DNA of 59,054 nt from Ruminococcus sp. UBA7013. GTDB taxonomy: Bacteria > Bacillota > Clostridia > Oscillospirales > Ruminococcaceae. The notes under the pieces were generated by a model that searched no databases, was not told where the DNA came from, and worked only from the letters and a program-made list of their open reading frames with translations. The stretch covers positions 1 through 59,054 of the forward strand of contig DJXD01000127.1 in NCBI GenBank assembly GCA_002449585.1. The letters run 5' to 3'. The position numbers and the translations under genes were made by a program. This document shows, piece by piece, positions 15,874-23,902 of the stretch. Numbering within the stretch: position 1 is the first letter of the stretch; every line of letters begins with the position of its first letter.

Positions 15874-16563
15874 TTAATCCAGCCGGAAGCGTTCTGGTGA
15901 GCAAGTTGGAAAACAATGCATTTGAGCCCATCTCATGGCCTGAGAATTCATGCTGCAATAGATCACAGGCTTAAAATCATCACTAGTAGTGGCAGGATCA
16001 GCGCAGAATGCATTATCTGCAATTGATTTTACAGAATCGGGGATATAGATTTTTTGCAGGTAGCCAATCGAAACGCTGTCCAGAAGGCGGAGAAAAGCAG
16101 AATCCCCGATGGAAATCACACCTTGTGGAATTTCAATAGATTTCATAGCACTGCATCCGAAAAAGGCAAAACTGCGGATACGCTTCAATGTCTGGGGAAG
16201 CTGTATTTTTTTCAGGAAAAAACAGTTCATAAATGCAAAATCTCCGATTTCCGTCACAGAATAATTTTCAATTTTTTCGGGAATCAAGAGTGATTCCAAT
16301 TTCAGCCCGGTATAATGCTTGATAGAAATGCCATCATAGATTTTGAGATATTCAAAAGCGGTTTTTTCTTCTGTAACAGGGGGCGGCACAGATACCGGTG
16401 AAATCACCGTATTTTGCTCCAATGCGGCAATTCTCTCGGATAATAAAATATTTTCCTTTCGCAGTGCCTGAAGTTCTTTCTGGATTTCTTTGATCTGATC
16501 CGAGAAAAGATCCGGCTTTTTTTTAGCTGCAACCCTGCATTTTGTTCTTTTGCTGTCTGTCAT
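15874..16563 (-). CDS. Cytoplasmic leucine-rich repeat protein (LRR_5/BspA type) with N-terminal coiled coil
   Basis: 229 residues. A basic N-terminus and a coiled coil (about 24-52, IKEIQKELQALRKENILLSE) lead to about four LRR_5 repeats (about 70-205) of the type ITEIGDFAFMNCFFLKKIQLP. There is no signal peptide, unlike most BspA-type proteins, so it should act in the cytoplasm, probably as an adaptor. The start codon overlaps the stop of the kinase gene (ATGA), so it is the last member of the phosphoesterase-kinase-LRR operon. Other LRR_5 segments in this window are at 21363-22460 and the end of the giant protein. Confidence 0.85.
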   Translation of the reverse strand: MTDSKRTKCRVAAKKKPDLFSDQIKEIQKELQALRKENILLSERIAALEQNTVISPVSVPPPVTEEKTAFEYLKIYDGISIKHYTGLKLESLLIPEKIENYSVTEIGDFAFMNCFFLKKIQLPQTLKRIRSFAFFGCSAMKSIEIPQGVISIGDSAFLRLLDSVSIGYLQKIYIPDSVKSIADNAFCADPATTSDDFKPVIYCSMNSQAMRWAQMHCFPTCSPERFRLD

Positions 16564-17555
16564 GAAATAACCTCACTTTCATGGATGATGAATTTCTGCA
16601 TTTCTGTTTCCTGTTGCAGAATATCCTGCGCCAGATGAATCAATTTTCCGGCTTTGATCCGTGATTGTTCCGGAAAGCTGACTTTAAAATAAAGATTACC
16701 CTGCAAATAATCTGTCAGATACCGAACAGCAAGCTCCACCGTTACGGCAAAGACTGCCGGAATCAAAAGAGATGTTTCCTCAGAGGAATACTGCATTTCC
16801 AGAAGCCAACCGGAGACAAATGCTTTGAATTTTTCCAGATCAATGCCGGATCGGTCAGCATTGACAGCTATCGAGCGAACGGCATCCCCGAAATCATAGA
16901 CAGCAAGCCCCGGCATCACAGTATCTAGATCAATCACAGCAATTGGCTGATGTGTCTGCCTGTCAAATAACAGATTACTGCATTTCATATCATTATGTGT
17001 GATGATATGCGGCAGAGCAGGAACAGTATTCATCACAGAGCAAGCTTGTTTTTGCCAATGCATTAAAACCTGTGTTTCTTCTGATGAATCTCCTAATGCA
17101 GAGAGTTTCCGGAAATATGCTTCTGTATCATGAAATGCAGGTATGACAGGAAGCAGACAGCGGCTGTCTATCTGGGAAACACGGCTTTGAAACTGGCCGA
17201 ACGCTTTTCCAGCCTGATGAATCTGGTTCAAATCTGTCATTGTAGGCAGACTATACCCCGGAATATAATCCATAATGCGCCAGCCATGGAAAAAATACTC
17301 TTTCTGTGCGGTTTGATAAAACTGCAATGTTTGCATATCAGAAAATTTGCTGAGATACGCTGTCACATGTGAAATATTCTGCATGACAGTCTCCGGGTGT
17401 GGGAATACATGTAGATTCATGTGCTGAAAAATATATTGCTTTCCGGTACTGAGCCGGATCTGACAGGTTTCATGAATACCGCCATTTGTCAGCATCTGAT
17501 ATTCTGTAATATGCCCCGGCAGTAAAAAGGCTTCTCTGATCCATTCCAGATTCAT
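16560..17555 (-). CDS. Aminoglycoside-phosphotransferase-fold kinase, N-acetylhexosamine kinase-like
   Basis: 331 residues. The catalytic loop HNDMKCSNLLFD and metal-binding VIDLDTVMPGLAVYDFGDA (residues roughly 185-225) match the branch of the APH fold that includes N-acetylhexosamine 1-kinase (NahK) rather than resistance enzymes. The N-terminal lobe has the QYIFQHMN nucleotide-lobe strand. Predicted role: ATP-dependent phosphorylation of an amino sugar or similar small metabolite. Overlaps of 4 bp (ATGA) at both ends tie it to the phosphoesterase upstream and the LRR gene downstream. Substrate is inferred from motif resemblance only. Confidence 0.75.
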   Translation of the reverse strand: MNLEWIREAFLLPGHITEYQMLTNGGIHETCQIRLSTGKQYIFQHMNLHVFPHPETVMQNISHVTAYLSKFSDMQTLQFYQTAQKEYFFHGWRIMDYIPGYSLPTMTDLNQIHQAGKAFGQFQSRVSQIDSRCLLPVIPAFHDTEAYFRKLSALGDSSEETQVLMHWQKQACSVMNTVPALPHIITHNDMKCSNLLFDRQTHQPIAVIDLDTVMPGLAVYDFGDAVRSIAVNADRSGIDLEKFKAFVSGWLLEMQYSSEETSLLIPAVFAVTVELAVRYLTDYLQGNLYFKVSFPEQSRIKAGKLIHLAQDILQQETEMQKFIIHESEVIS

Positions 17556-18253
17556 AATATTTTGACGTTATGATAAATAATATGCATTCTTGGGTTTGTC
17601 ATCACAGTGCCATCCCGGTGATAATGTCCGCAATACCATTGTTTATAACTCAATTTAGAATTGATCTCGTCAAAAAAATCTGTCAATCTATTATCAGGAT
17701 AAATGCTATTATTCCCGAACAGCTGATGCTGTGTACTGCTCGGAAGACAATGCGTGATTACATAATCTACTTTCATCTGATGACCTAAGAGATTTGCCCG
17801 TGCTTCTCTCATTTCTCGTTCACTGGGAATTTCCTGCGGCCACCAGCTGACACCCTGAATCCGGAATTGTTTATCATAGCTTTCTGCACCGCCCATGGTA
17901 AAAAAACTTTTTCCATCAATTTCATACACCTGTCCACGCATCAGCTGCATGACACTAGGAGAAAGCCGGCGGATTTTTCCCCCGTTCCAGTTCTCGACAG
18001 GGTACAGCAGTTCAAGCAGGTCAAAATTTTCATGATTGCCATCTATAAACAATGTTGTGAACGGACGTTCTTCCAGCCATTGCTGAATTTGGATTTCCTC
18101 AACGGAGCTATCCCAGACAAGGCCGAAATCTCCGGCAATAATAAGATAATCTTCTTTTGTCATCATATCAAATAATTCTTGATTTGCTGTAGAAAGCCGT
18201 GCAACATCTTCCATACTGCGCAGCCCGTGAATATCTCCTGTGACTAAAAACAT
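17552..18253 (-). CDS. Calcineurin-like metallophosphoesterase
   Basis: 233 residues. All metal-site motifs are present in order: GDIHG (7-11), GDFGLVWD, GNHE, ITHCLPS and GHYH. Members hydrolyse phosphomono- or diesters, including nucleotides and cyclic nucleotides; substrate unknown here. No signal peptide, so cytoplasmic. First gene of a tightly overlapping three-gene operon with its own promoter (18278-18306) and AGGAGG site. Confidence 0.88.
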   Translation of the reverse strand: MFLVTGDIHGLRSMEDVARLSTANQELFDMMTKEDYLIIAGDFGLVWDSSVEEIQIQQWLEERPFTTLFIDGNHENFDLLELLYPVENWNGGKIRRLSPSVMQLMRGQVYEIDGKSFFTMGGAESYDKQFRIQGVSWWPQEIPSEREMREARANLLGHQMKVDYVITHCLPSSTQHQLFGNNSIYPDNRLTDFFDEINSKLSYKQWYCGHYHRDGTVMTNPRMHIIYHNVKIL

Positions 18254-18277
18254 GCTGATAAACCTCCTCCCTGATTT

Positions 18278-18306
18278 ATTGTACCATTTTATCCAGTTGG
18301 TGTCAA
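18278..18306 (-). promoter_or_regulatory. Sigma-A promoter of the phosphoesterase-kinase-LRR operon
   Basis: Minus strand: TTGACA (18306-18301), 17-bp spacer, TACAAT (18283-18278). Confidence 0.8.
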
Positions 18307-18354
18307 GAGAATCTGAAATATTTTGTGCAGAATATTTAAAACTGGCAGAAAACT

Positions 18355-18383
18355 GCCCCTTTCAGGCAGCACCTGAAAGGGGC
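18355..18383 (-). terminator. Intrinsic terminator after the GGDEF gene
   Basis: A perfect 12-bp stem (GCCCCTTTCAGG/CCTGAAAGGGGC) with a 5-nt loop; on the minus strand it is followed by AGTTTTC. Confidence 0.8.
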
Positions 18384-18398
18384 ATTCTGACAGATACG

Positions 18399-19637
18399 TT
18401 ACTGAATCTGGTACATACGATTACCACCATCATGCTTTGCGGCATGAAGAGCAGTATCCATTTTCATGAGAAGGGTGTTTACATCCAGGTTATCACTTGG
18501 GAGATAATGATACAGGCTGGCAGAAACTGTTGTCTGAAGCGTAATGCCTGCGATTGTCATCGGCTGGCCAATAGACTGACGGATCTGCTCTGTCAGCTGC
18601 TGTGCCTGTAAGTCGGAAATATGCTCGTAGAAAATCATACAGAATTCATTGCCAGTGATGTTGAACATTTCTGCATGTTCAGAATAATCTGTTTTGAGAC
18701 GTTCTGCGACATTAGCAAGATATTCATCACCGAATTCATAGCCGTACATGTCATTAATCACACGGAAATTATCAATATCAAATACTGCAATATTAAACTG
18801 TGCATTGCTGATCAGCTGTGTCAAACTTTCATCAAGGGCATATCTGTTTTTCATACCAGTGAGAATATTGGTCATAGCGGAGTCGATCAGTTTCTTTCTG
18901 GACTTGGTAAGGCGGTTGCTGGCCTCGGTCAATTCTCTTGCCTTCTGCTGTACTTCGAGCATAGAGTTCACCTGTGCTCTTCCGAAGAAGAACAGGGCAA
19001 AAATCATGAAGATGAAAAGAACAATCAGCACATCCTGTGCAACGCCATGCATTAAGGCAGCATTAACAGATTGTGTATTAGTTTCTCTGTTACTGATTTC
19101 AACAGTAGCCGTAAACATTTCACTGGCTACTTCCTGGAGAGGAGCAAGCTGTTCCTGATAAACACGGCCGGCATCTTCACCGGTAGCCTGTTCCATCTGT
19201 TTCATGACACTTTGCAGACTGCCACGATAGTTATCAATAGCATAAGTAGCATGTTCAAATCTTCTTTTCAGAGCTTCAGAACTGTCAGCAGTCAAACTTT
19301 GATATATGATCTTCTGTTCATCAATATTGGCAAAGGCTTCCTGAATTCTGTCCTCACTGAGTTTATCAAGTTCATCGCTTTGTCCGGAAGTTATCAAAAG
19401 AACATTGATGTTAACAGTTGCAAAACTGTTTCGGATAGAGTTGATGGTTTGGATTGCTTGCGTATTGGTTTTATTAACCTGATCACTTCTGACATAAACA
19501 ACATTGGAAACAATCATGTTAAATAACATGAAGACTGTGAAAACAACACCTGCGAGAGTATAAAAGCCACGTACTCGCTGAATCATAGGGTCTCGGTTTC
19601 GCATCGCATCAATTGCGACTTTATTTTTTTTAGCCAT
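18399..19637 (-). CDS. Membrane sensor with degenerate GGDEF domain
   Basis: 412 residues. TM1 (about 24-48), a helical extracytoplasmic four-helix-bundle-like domain (about 50-195), TM2 (198-219), a linker helix, then a GGDEF domain (about 250-410). The active-site motif reads TGNEF (328-332) instead of GGDEF, and an upstream metal-site strand FDIDNFRVIND is kept. Loss of both glycines and the first Asp makes diguanylate cyclase activity doubtful; it may bind GTP or c-di-GMP or act as a partner. It follows the substrate-binding lipoprotein gene by 18 bp with no transporter genes present, which suggests the lipoprotein is its ligand-sensing partner. Confidence 0.88.
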   Translation of the reverse strand: MAKKNKVAIDAMRNRDPMIQRVRGFYTLAGVVFTVFMLFNMIVSNVVYVRSDQVNKTNTQAIQTINSIRNSFATVNINVLLITSGQSDELDKLSEDRIQEAFANIDEQKIIYQSLTADSSEALKRRFEHATYAIDNYRGSLQSVMKQMEQATGEDAGRVYQEQLAPLQEVASEMFTATVEISNRETNTQSVNAALMHGVAQDVLIVLFIFMIFALFFFGRAQVNSMLEVQQKARELTEASNRLTKSRKKLIDSAMTNILTGMKNRYALDESLTQLISNAQFNIAVFDIDNFRVINDMYGYEFGDEYLANVAERLKTDYSEHAEMFNITGNEFCMIFYEHISDLQAQQLTEQIRQSIGQPMTIAGITLQTTVSASLYHYLPSDNLDVNTLLMKMDTALHAAKHDGGNRMYQIQ

Positions 19638-19655
19638 TTTTTAGATTCCGTCCTT

Positions 19656-20795
19656 TCATTTTCTTGGATATGACTGCTGAATCAAGAACTGTATTGCAGG
19701 AGCATCGATATTATTTTTAGTCAGCAATACTGCCCCTGTATCCAGAGAGGGATCAATTTTTTCGCCATTAGAAAGATCTCTTGCATATTTGATTCCAATA
19801 TAAGCCATATTATACGGATTCTGGAGAAATACAGCATTCAGAATATCATTCTGAATATAATATGTGGCATCCTTTGGATGACCATCCACGGCTGTAAAAT
19901 AGTCAAAGCAAATAATTTTGACATCGCCGACATTGGCAATTGTGCCATCATTCAAAAGTTCCTCAACGGCTTCACAAGCACCCTGACCGCCTTTTTGATT
20001 TGTAGCATAAATTAAATCTACACCCTCGTTCTTGATCAGGTCAATAGCCTGTGCTTTGGAGACATCAATATCACTTTCACCAAGAAGGGACTTCACCACA
20101 TGCACATCCTTTGCAGGGGTGGTTGTAGGGGGTTCTGTAGGTGGTACTTCAATAATATTGCCTTCTTCATCAAGAACAGGTTCAGAATTATTTTGTTTTG
20201 AGCCAGCACCATCGGGAAGAGCAGGGGCATTTGACCCATTCACCTCATTGATCTTGTCAATAAAATTATCTCTTCTTATATAGGCTGTTCCGCCTTCTTC
20301 ATGGTAGATAATGCCGATTTTATGAGCGTCATATACTTCTACCGACATAGAGGCGGCTTTTTTGGCGGCAACTCGGTTTTCTGTGCCGACATAGCAGGCT
20401 CTGCCGGAATAATTTACATCTGAGTCATAAGTAATAATAATTTTTCCATTCTGGGAAGCTTTTGCCAGCAGATCGTTTTCTTCTTCTGGATCAACAGCGG
20501 CTAGCACGATCGCTTTAACATCTGAATTCACAGCTTGTTCCAGCATTGGCATCTGATATTCCAGACCTGTTTTTTCTGGATGATATTCTGTAATTTCCAC
20601 ATTCAGTTCTTCCCGTGCATGGTCGCAGGCTTCCCAGACAGCATCCCAGTATGTAGAAGAGCTTTTACTGAGAACTGCGATTTTCACAGGTGGTTCACTA
20701 TTTGCCTGAAGCCGCTGAAGCCGGGAACAGCCGGTAGAGAACAACATGGAAAAAATCAGCATTCCCGCAGCAGCACCTTTCATAAATTTTTTCAT
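19656..20795 (-). CDS. Sugar-type periplasmic-binding lipoprotein (Peripla_BP_4/RbsB-like)
   Basis: 379 residues. Signal peptide with lipobox FSTGC (C23). The two-lobe binding fold starts at VKIAVLSKSSSTYWDAV and includes DVKAIVLAAVDPEEENDLLA and GVDLIYATNQKGGQGA, as in ribose/galactose-binding proteins. An unusual insertion (about 185-232) is acidic, Pro/Thr-rich and disordered (VPPTEPPTTTPAKD). No ABC permease or ATPase is encoded nearby; the next gene is a membrane GGDEF protein, so a sensory rather than transport role is inferred. AAAGGAGG precedes ATG 20795. Confidence 0.87.
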   Translation of the reverse strand: MKKFMKGAAAGMLIFSMLFSTGCSRLQRLQANSEPPVKIAVLSKSSSTYWDAVWEACDHAREELNVEITEYHPEKTGLEYQMPMLEQAVNSDVKAIVLAAVDPEEENDLLAKASQNGKIIITYDSDVNYSGRACYVGTENRVAAKKAASMSVEVYDAHKIGIIYHEEGGTAYIRRDNFIDKINEVNGSNAPALPDGAGSKQNNSEPVLDEEGNIIEVPPTEPPTTTPAKDVHVVKSLLGESDIDVSKAQAIDLIKNEGVDLIYATNQKGGQGACEAVEELLNDGTIANVGDVKIICFDYFTAVDGHPKDATYYIQNDILNAVFLQNPYNMAYIGIKYARDLSNGEKIDPSLDTGAVLLTKNNIDAPAIQFLIQQSYPRK

Positions 20796-20869
20796 TTTTA
20801 GAATGACCTCCTTTTATACATTTTCATTGCGCATCCTGTCATTTCAGCAGGCAATTACATTCAGTTTTT

Positions 20870-20898
20870 ATTATAACATATTTCTGTGAAAATTGCAA
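20870..20898 (-). promoter_or_regulatory. Sigma-A promoter of the binding-lipoprotein/GGDEF operon
   Basis: Minus strand: TTGCAA (20898-20893), 17-bp spacer, TATAAT (20875-20870). The 70-nt leader contains a small hairpin (CCTGCTG/CATGACAGG-like, 20835-20851). The rest of 20899-21080 holds no gene or clear element. Confidence 0.72.
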
Positions 20899-21080
20899 GT
20901 GCAAAATATAACGAAATTACACCTGCATTTCTGTTTATTTTACCCTTTTCTAAAAAATCTTTGGTGCGAAATGCTATATTTCGGCTGCTTTTTTTGTGAG
21001 AAACGTAAAAAATCAGAAAAATCTTTTCGGATCTATTGACATTCTCATCAGTTCATGCTATACTTTATCTTAGAGAAGAG

Positions 21081-21116
21081 ATCCCCCACCTCACAGGCGG
21101 GGGATGAATTGTGTCC
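21081..21116 (-). repeat. IS200/IS605-like end hairpin, solitary, second copy
   Basis: ATCCCCC (21081-21087) and GGGGGAT (21099-21105) form a strong hairpin. On the minus strand GGACACAATTCATCCCC (21116-21100) matches 16 of 17 bases of the copy at 9-25, in opposite orientation. It sits just upstream of the promoter at 21123. It may also act as a terminator; relic status is inferred. Confidence 0.45.
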
Positions 21117-21122
21117 AACATC

Positions 21123-21151
21123 TTGACAAATTCTGAAAAATATGATATACT
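21123..21151 (+). promoter_or_regulatory. Sigma-A promoter of the TerY-P-type operon
   Basis: TTGACA (21123-21128), 17-bp spacer, TATACT (21146-21151). Confidence 0.85.
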
Positions 21152-21157
21152 GAATAC

Positions 21158-21362
21158 AGATTTTTAGAGATATTCACAGAAGGTTTTCCTTTTTCTGCTT
21201 TGCGCCGGCAGAAAGTGTTCTCTTCTGTCTGTCCACAACCGCTGGCACACGGGGCTCGCCCTTTCAGGGAACTGTGCCGGAAGATGATATTATCTATCAA
21301 AACCGTTTCTGATGCTCTGCATCAGGTTTCAGCATGGATTTCAGAATGGGAGGAGTTTTTTC
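21158..21362 (+). promoter_or_regulatory. Structured 5' leader (about 205 nt) of the TerY-P-type operon
   Basis: Between promoter and first start codon lie several hairpins: an imperfect CAGAAGG/CCTTTTTCTG (21177-21197), GGCACA/TGTGCC (21244-21249 with 21273-21278) enclosing CCC-TTTCA-GGG (21259-21269), and a perfect CTGATGC/GCATCAG with a 3-nt loop (21309-21325). No hairpin is followed by a T tract, so control, if any, would act on translation or stability. It matches no riboswitch I know. Confidence 0.5.
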
Positions 21363-22460
21363 ATGGTTAATGTAGCAGGTTTTGAAAATACAATTGCTGT
21401 CAGTCAGAAACTCAAAGGAATGGTACAGCAGTTCGGTGACGAGGTTCTTAATAATCCAGATAAGTTTGTTGCTCTGATGAATGACTATATTCCGGAATAT
21501 GAAAAAGAACGCCGTTTGCTTAAAAATGTCGCCAAGAGTGGTGTACTGATTGCAATGCAAAGAGGCGATAATCAGAAAATCGCCATGATGAAGGCAAAGG
21601 AATATATGATCAATGAAATGTTCCTGTCGGAAGGCGCAGTAGAATTTGTAATGGTATGTTTTACCTATCTTCTTGACTGGCCATATGAAACAACAATGCC
21701 AGAACAGGGTGCTGTTGCTGCTCCTGCACAGCAGTTCCAGGCACAGCCGCAGTATAATAATGTAGCAGCTGCTGCTACCCCCTATAGTGCACCTGTATCC
21801 GCTTATACCCCACCCCCACAGGTGTCTCAGCCCGCCCCCGTTCCGCAGGCTTCTGCCCCTATGATGCCGGGCACATCTTCTATTGCACCTGCCCAGCCGG
21901 AAGATAATCCCGTGATTTTCTACGCTTCCGATGCGGCTCGCTCCAGACTGAAAGGCAATGTCAAAGTTCCTAGTGGTTATACACAACTGGATAAATTCTG
22001 TTTTGATGGCTTTTCTTTCATGAAAACGATAGAATTGCCTACGACACTCATCACAATTGGAGAATATGCATTCTCAGAATGCAAGCGGCTGAAATCTGTA
22101 ACCATTCCCCCCAGTGTCAGAATTATTGCTCAGGGTGCTTTTAGTACCTGCGGAAAATTGGCAATGGTAAATGTTCCGAATGGTGTAACAGAAATCGCTG
22201 ATCAGACTTTTGAATTTTGTCATAATCTGGAAAGAGTGGAACTTCCTAATACAATTATCAGTATTGGCAATCAGGCCTTTGCTGGATGTGAAAGTCTCAA
22301 AAAGCTCTTTATTTCAGACAGTGTCAAGAAAATTGCAGATGACGCTTTCCAGAACTGTTCTTCCCTGACGATCAAATGCTATGAAAATTCCTATGTCGCC
22401 AGGTACTGCATGGAAAACGGCATCAGAACGGAAACCGTCACCAGAGGTGGCCTGTTCTGA
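21363..22460 (+). CDS. Cytoplasmic LRR_5 protein with N-terminal helical domain, first gene of the TerY-P operon
   Basis: 365 residues. An N-terminal helical module (about 1-115, with NDYIPEYEKERRLLKNVAKS) is joined by a Pro/Ala/Gln-rich linker (about 118-185) to about five LRR_5 repeats (about 195-340) of the form ITIGEYAFSECKRLKSVTIP. There is no signal peptide, so it is cytoplasmic, presumably a scaffold. ATG 21363 follows GGGAGGAG; the longer frame from 21312 lies in the leader. The kinase gene starts 41 bp downstream. The helical module looks like one I have seen fused to varied domains in clostridia, but I cannot name it. Confidence 0.85.
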   Translation: MVNVAGFENTIAVSQKLKGMVQQFGDEVLNNPDKFVALMNDYIPEYEKERRLLKNVAKSGVLIAMQRGDNQKIAMMKAKEYMINEMFLSEGAVEFVMVCFTYLLDWPYETTMPEQGAVAAPAQQFQAQPQYNNVAAAATPYSAPVSAYTPPPQVSQPAPVPQASAPMMPGTSSIAPAQPEDNPVIFYASDAARSRLKGNVKVPSGYTQLDKFCFDGFSFMKTIELPTTLITIGEYAFSECKRLKSVTIPPSVRIIAQGAFSTCGKLAMVNVPNGVTEIADQTFEFCHNLERVELPNTIISIGNQAFAGCESLKKLFISDSVKKIADDAFQNCSSLTIKCYENSYVARYCMENGIRTETVTRGGLF

Positions 22461-22501
22461 TGATGCTGTGAATATTTTAGTTTCAGAAAGGGATGAGTTC
22501 A

Positions 22502-23866
22502 ATGGTTGAACTGCAAATTGGGCAGTACGTCGAAATGGAATATGGCGGTGCTGCCAAGGTCAAGAAGGTACTCGGCCAGGGTGGTCAGGGAATTGTCTAT
22601 CTGGTAGAATTCAATAATGCTGATTATGCGCTCAAATGGTATGATATTGATAAAATGCGCAATCCGAAGGCATTCCGCCAGAATATTGCGACAAATATCA
22701 ATGACGGTGCGCCCAGCAATAAGTTTCTTTGGCCAAAGTACATGACAAAGCCCATTCCGGGAACGGAAGGCTTTGGCTATCTGATGGATCTGCGTCCACA
22801 GGGTTATGATTCGTTTGTAGATATTTTAAATACTTACAAGCTGGATATTGATCCTCTGACTGGCAAGGCAATCAAACAGCCTGTGCAATTTAAAAGTCTA
22901 TATGCAATGGTTACAGCAGTGATTAATATTGTCAATGCATTCCGTCAGCTGCACAGAGCTGGTAAAAGCTATCAGGATTTGAATGACGGCGGCTTTTTTA
23001 TCAATATCAAGACAGGGGATATTCTTGTCTGCGACTGCGATAATATTGCACCGGACGGCAGCAACTTCGGAATTGGCGGAAAACCGGGCTATATGGCACC
23101 GGAAGTGGTACGTGGTCTAAAAAAGCCGGATGTACAGACAGATAAATATTCTCTGGCTGTTGTCCTGTTCAAGCTTCTGTTCCGTGGTGACCCCATGGAA
23201 GGCGAAAAAGTAGTAAAAGATATCTGCTTAACGGAAACATCAGAATTAAAACATTATGGCTCAAATGCTGTATTTGTCTATGATCCAAATGATACATCTA
23301 ATCGCCCTGTGAGAGGCATTCATGATAATGTGATTAAATTCTGGAAAATTTATCCACCTTATGTGCGTGAAGCATTTATTCACTCGTTTACAGTCGGCAT
23401 CACTGACCCGAATAAGCGTATTATCGAAAACGAATGGCAGAAATTATTCATCCGTCTGCGCTCTGAGATTGTTTCATGTACCTGCGGACGTACAAATTTC
23501 ACTACCATGTTCCGGAAAAGCGATGAAAACCCGAATTTCTTCATGTGCCCCAGATGCGGTAATTATATCGCAAGCCTGAAATTCAGTAACCGGGATTACA
23601 GAGTACCGCTTTATCTTGGCTATAAATTCTACGCTTGTGAAACCGTGAAGAATTCTGATGATTTCGAGACCGTGACCGGTGAAGTGGTAGAAAATAAGCT
23701 CCGTCCTGGTATGATGGGCATAAAAAACAGTTCTGGAAAGCCTTGGCGTGTCAAGATGCCAGACGGCAATTTCTACGCCGCCCCCTCCGGCAAAGGCTTC
23801 CCACTGTGGGAAAAACTGGAAATCGATTTCGGTGATGGCATTACTGCCAGCATTGAAGATAAGTAA
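22502..23866 (+). CDS. Ser/Thr protein kinase-like protein with C-terminal zinc ribbon (TerY-P triad)
   Basis: 454 residues. Kinase domain: glycine loop GQGGQG (25-30), ATP-anchoring K45 (ALKWY), catalytic-loop Asp D159 in YQDLNDGGFFIN replacing HRDLKPEN, metal-binding DCDN (178-181) replacing DFG, and the APE motif at 199-201. A zinc ribbon follows (about 325-355, CTCG and CPRCG), then a beta-rich tail. This architecture is that of the kinase in the TerY-P triad (kinase, TerY-like vWA, PP2C) known from comparative genomics of Ter-linked stress systems. ATG 22502 is preferred over 22493 because AAAGGG lies at correct distance only for the former. Confidence 0.88.
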   Translation: MVELQIGQYVEMEYGGAAKVKKVLGQGGQGIVYLVEFNNADYALKWYDIDKMRNPKAFRQNIATNINDGAPSNKFLWPKYMTKPIPGTEGFGYLMDLRPQGYDSFVDILNTYKLDIDPLTGKAIKQPVQFKSLYAMVTAVINIVNAFRQLHRAGKSYQDLNDGGFFINIKTGDILVCDCDNIAPDGSNFGIGGKPGYMAPEVVRGLKKPDVQTDKYSLAVVLFKLLFRGDPMEGEKVVKDICLTETSELKHYGSNAVFVYDPNDTSNRPVRGIHDNVIKFWKIYPPYVREAFIHSFTVGITDPNKRIIENEWQKLFIRLRSEIVSCTCGRTNFTTMFRKSDENPNFFMCPRCGNYIASLKFSNRDYRVPLYLGYKFYACETVKNSDDFETVTGEVVENKLRPGMMGIKNSSGKPWRVKMPDGNFYAAPSGKGFPLWEKLEIDFGDGITASIEDK

Positions 23867-23902
23867 GCCCATAAGAATCTAAGCAAAGAAAAGGTGAAAG
23901 CT

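Noticed and set aside
16560..17555. Aminoglycoside resistance kinase
   Set aside because: The catalytic motifs fit the N-acetylhexosamine-kinase-like branch of the fold, and the gene lies in a metabolic-looking operon.
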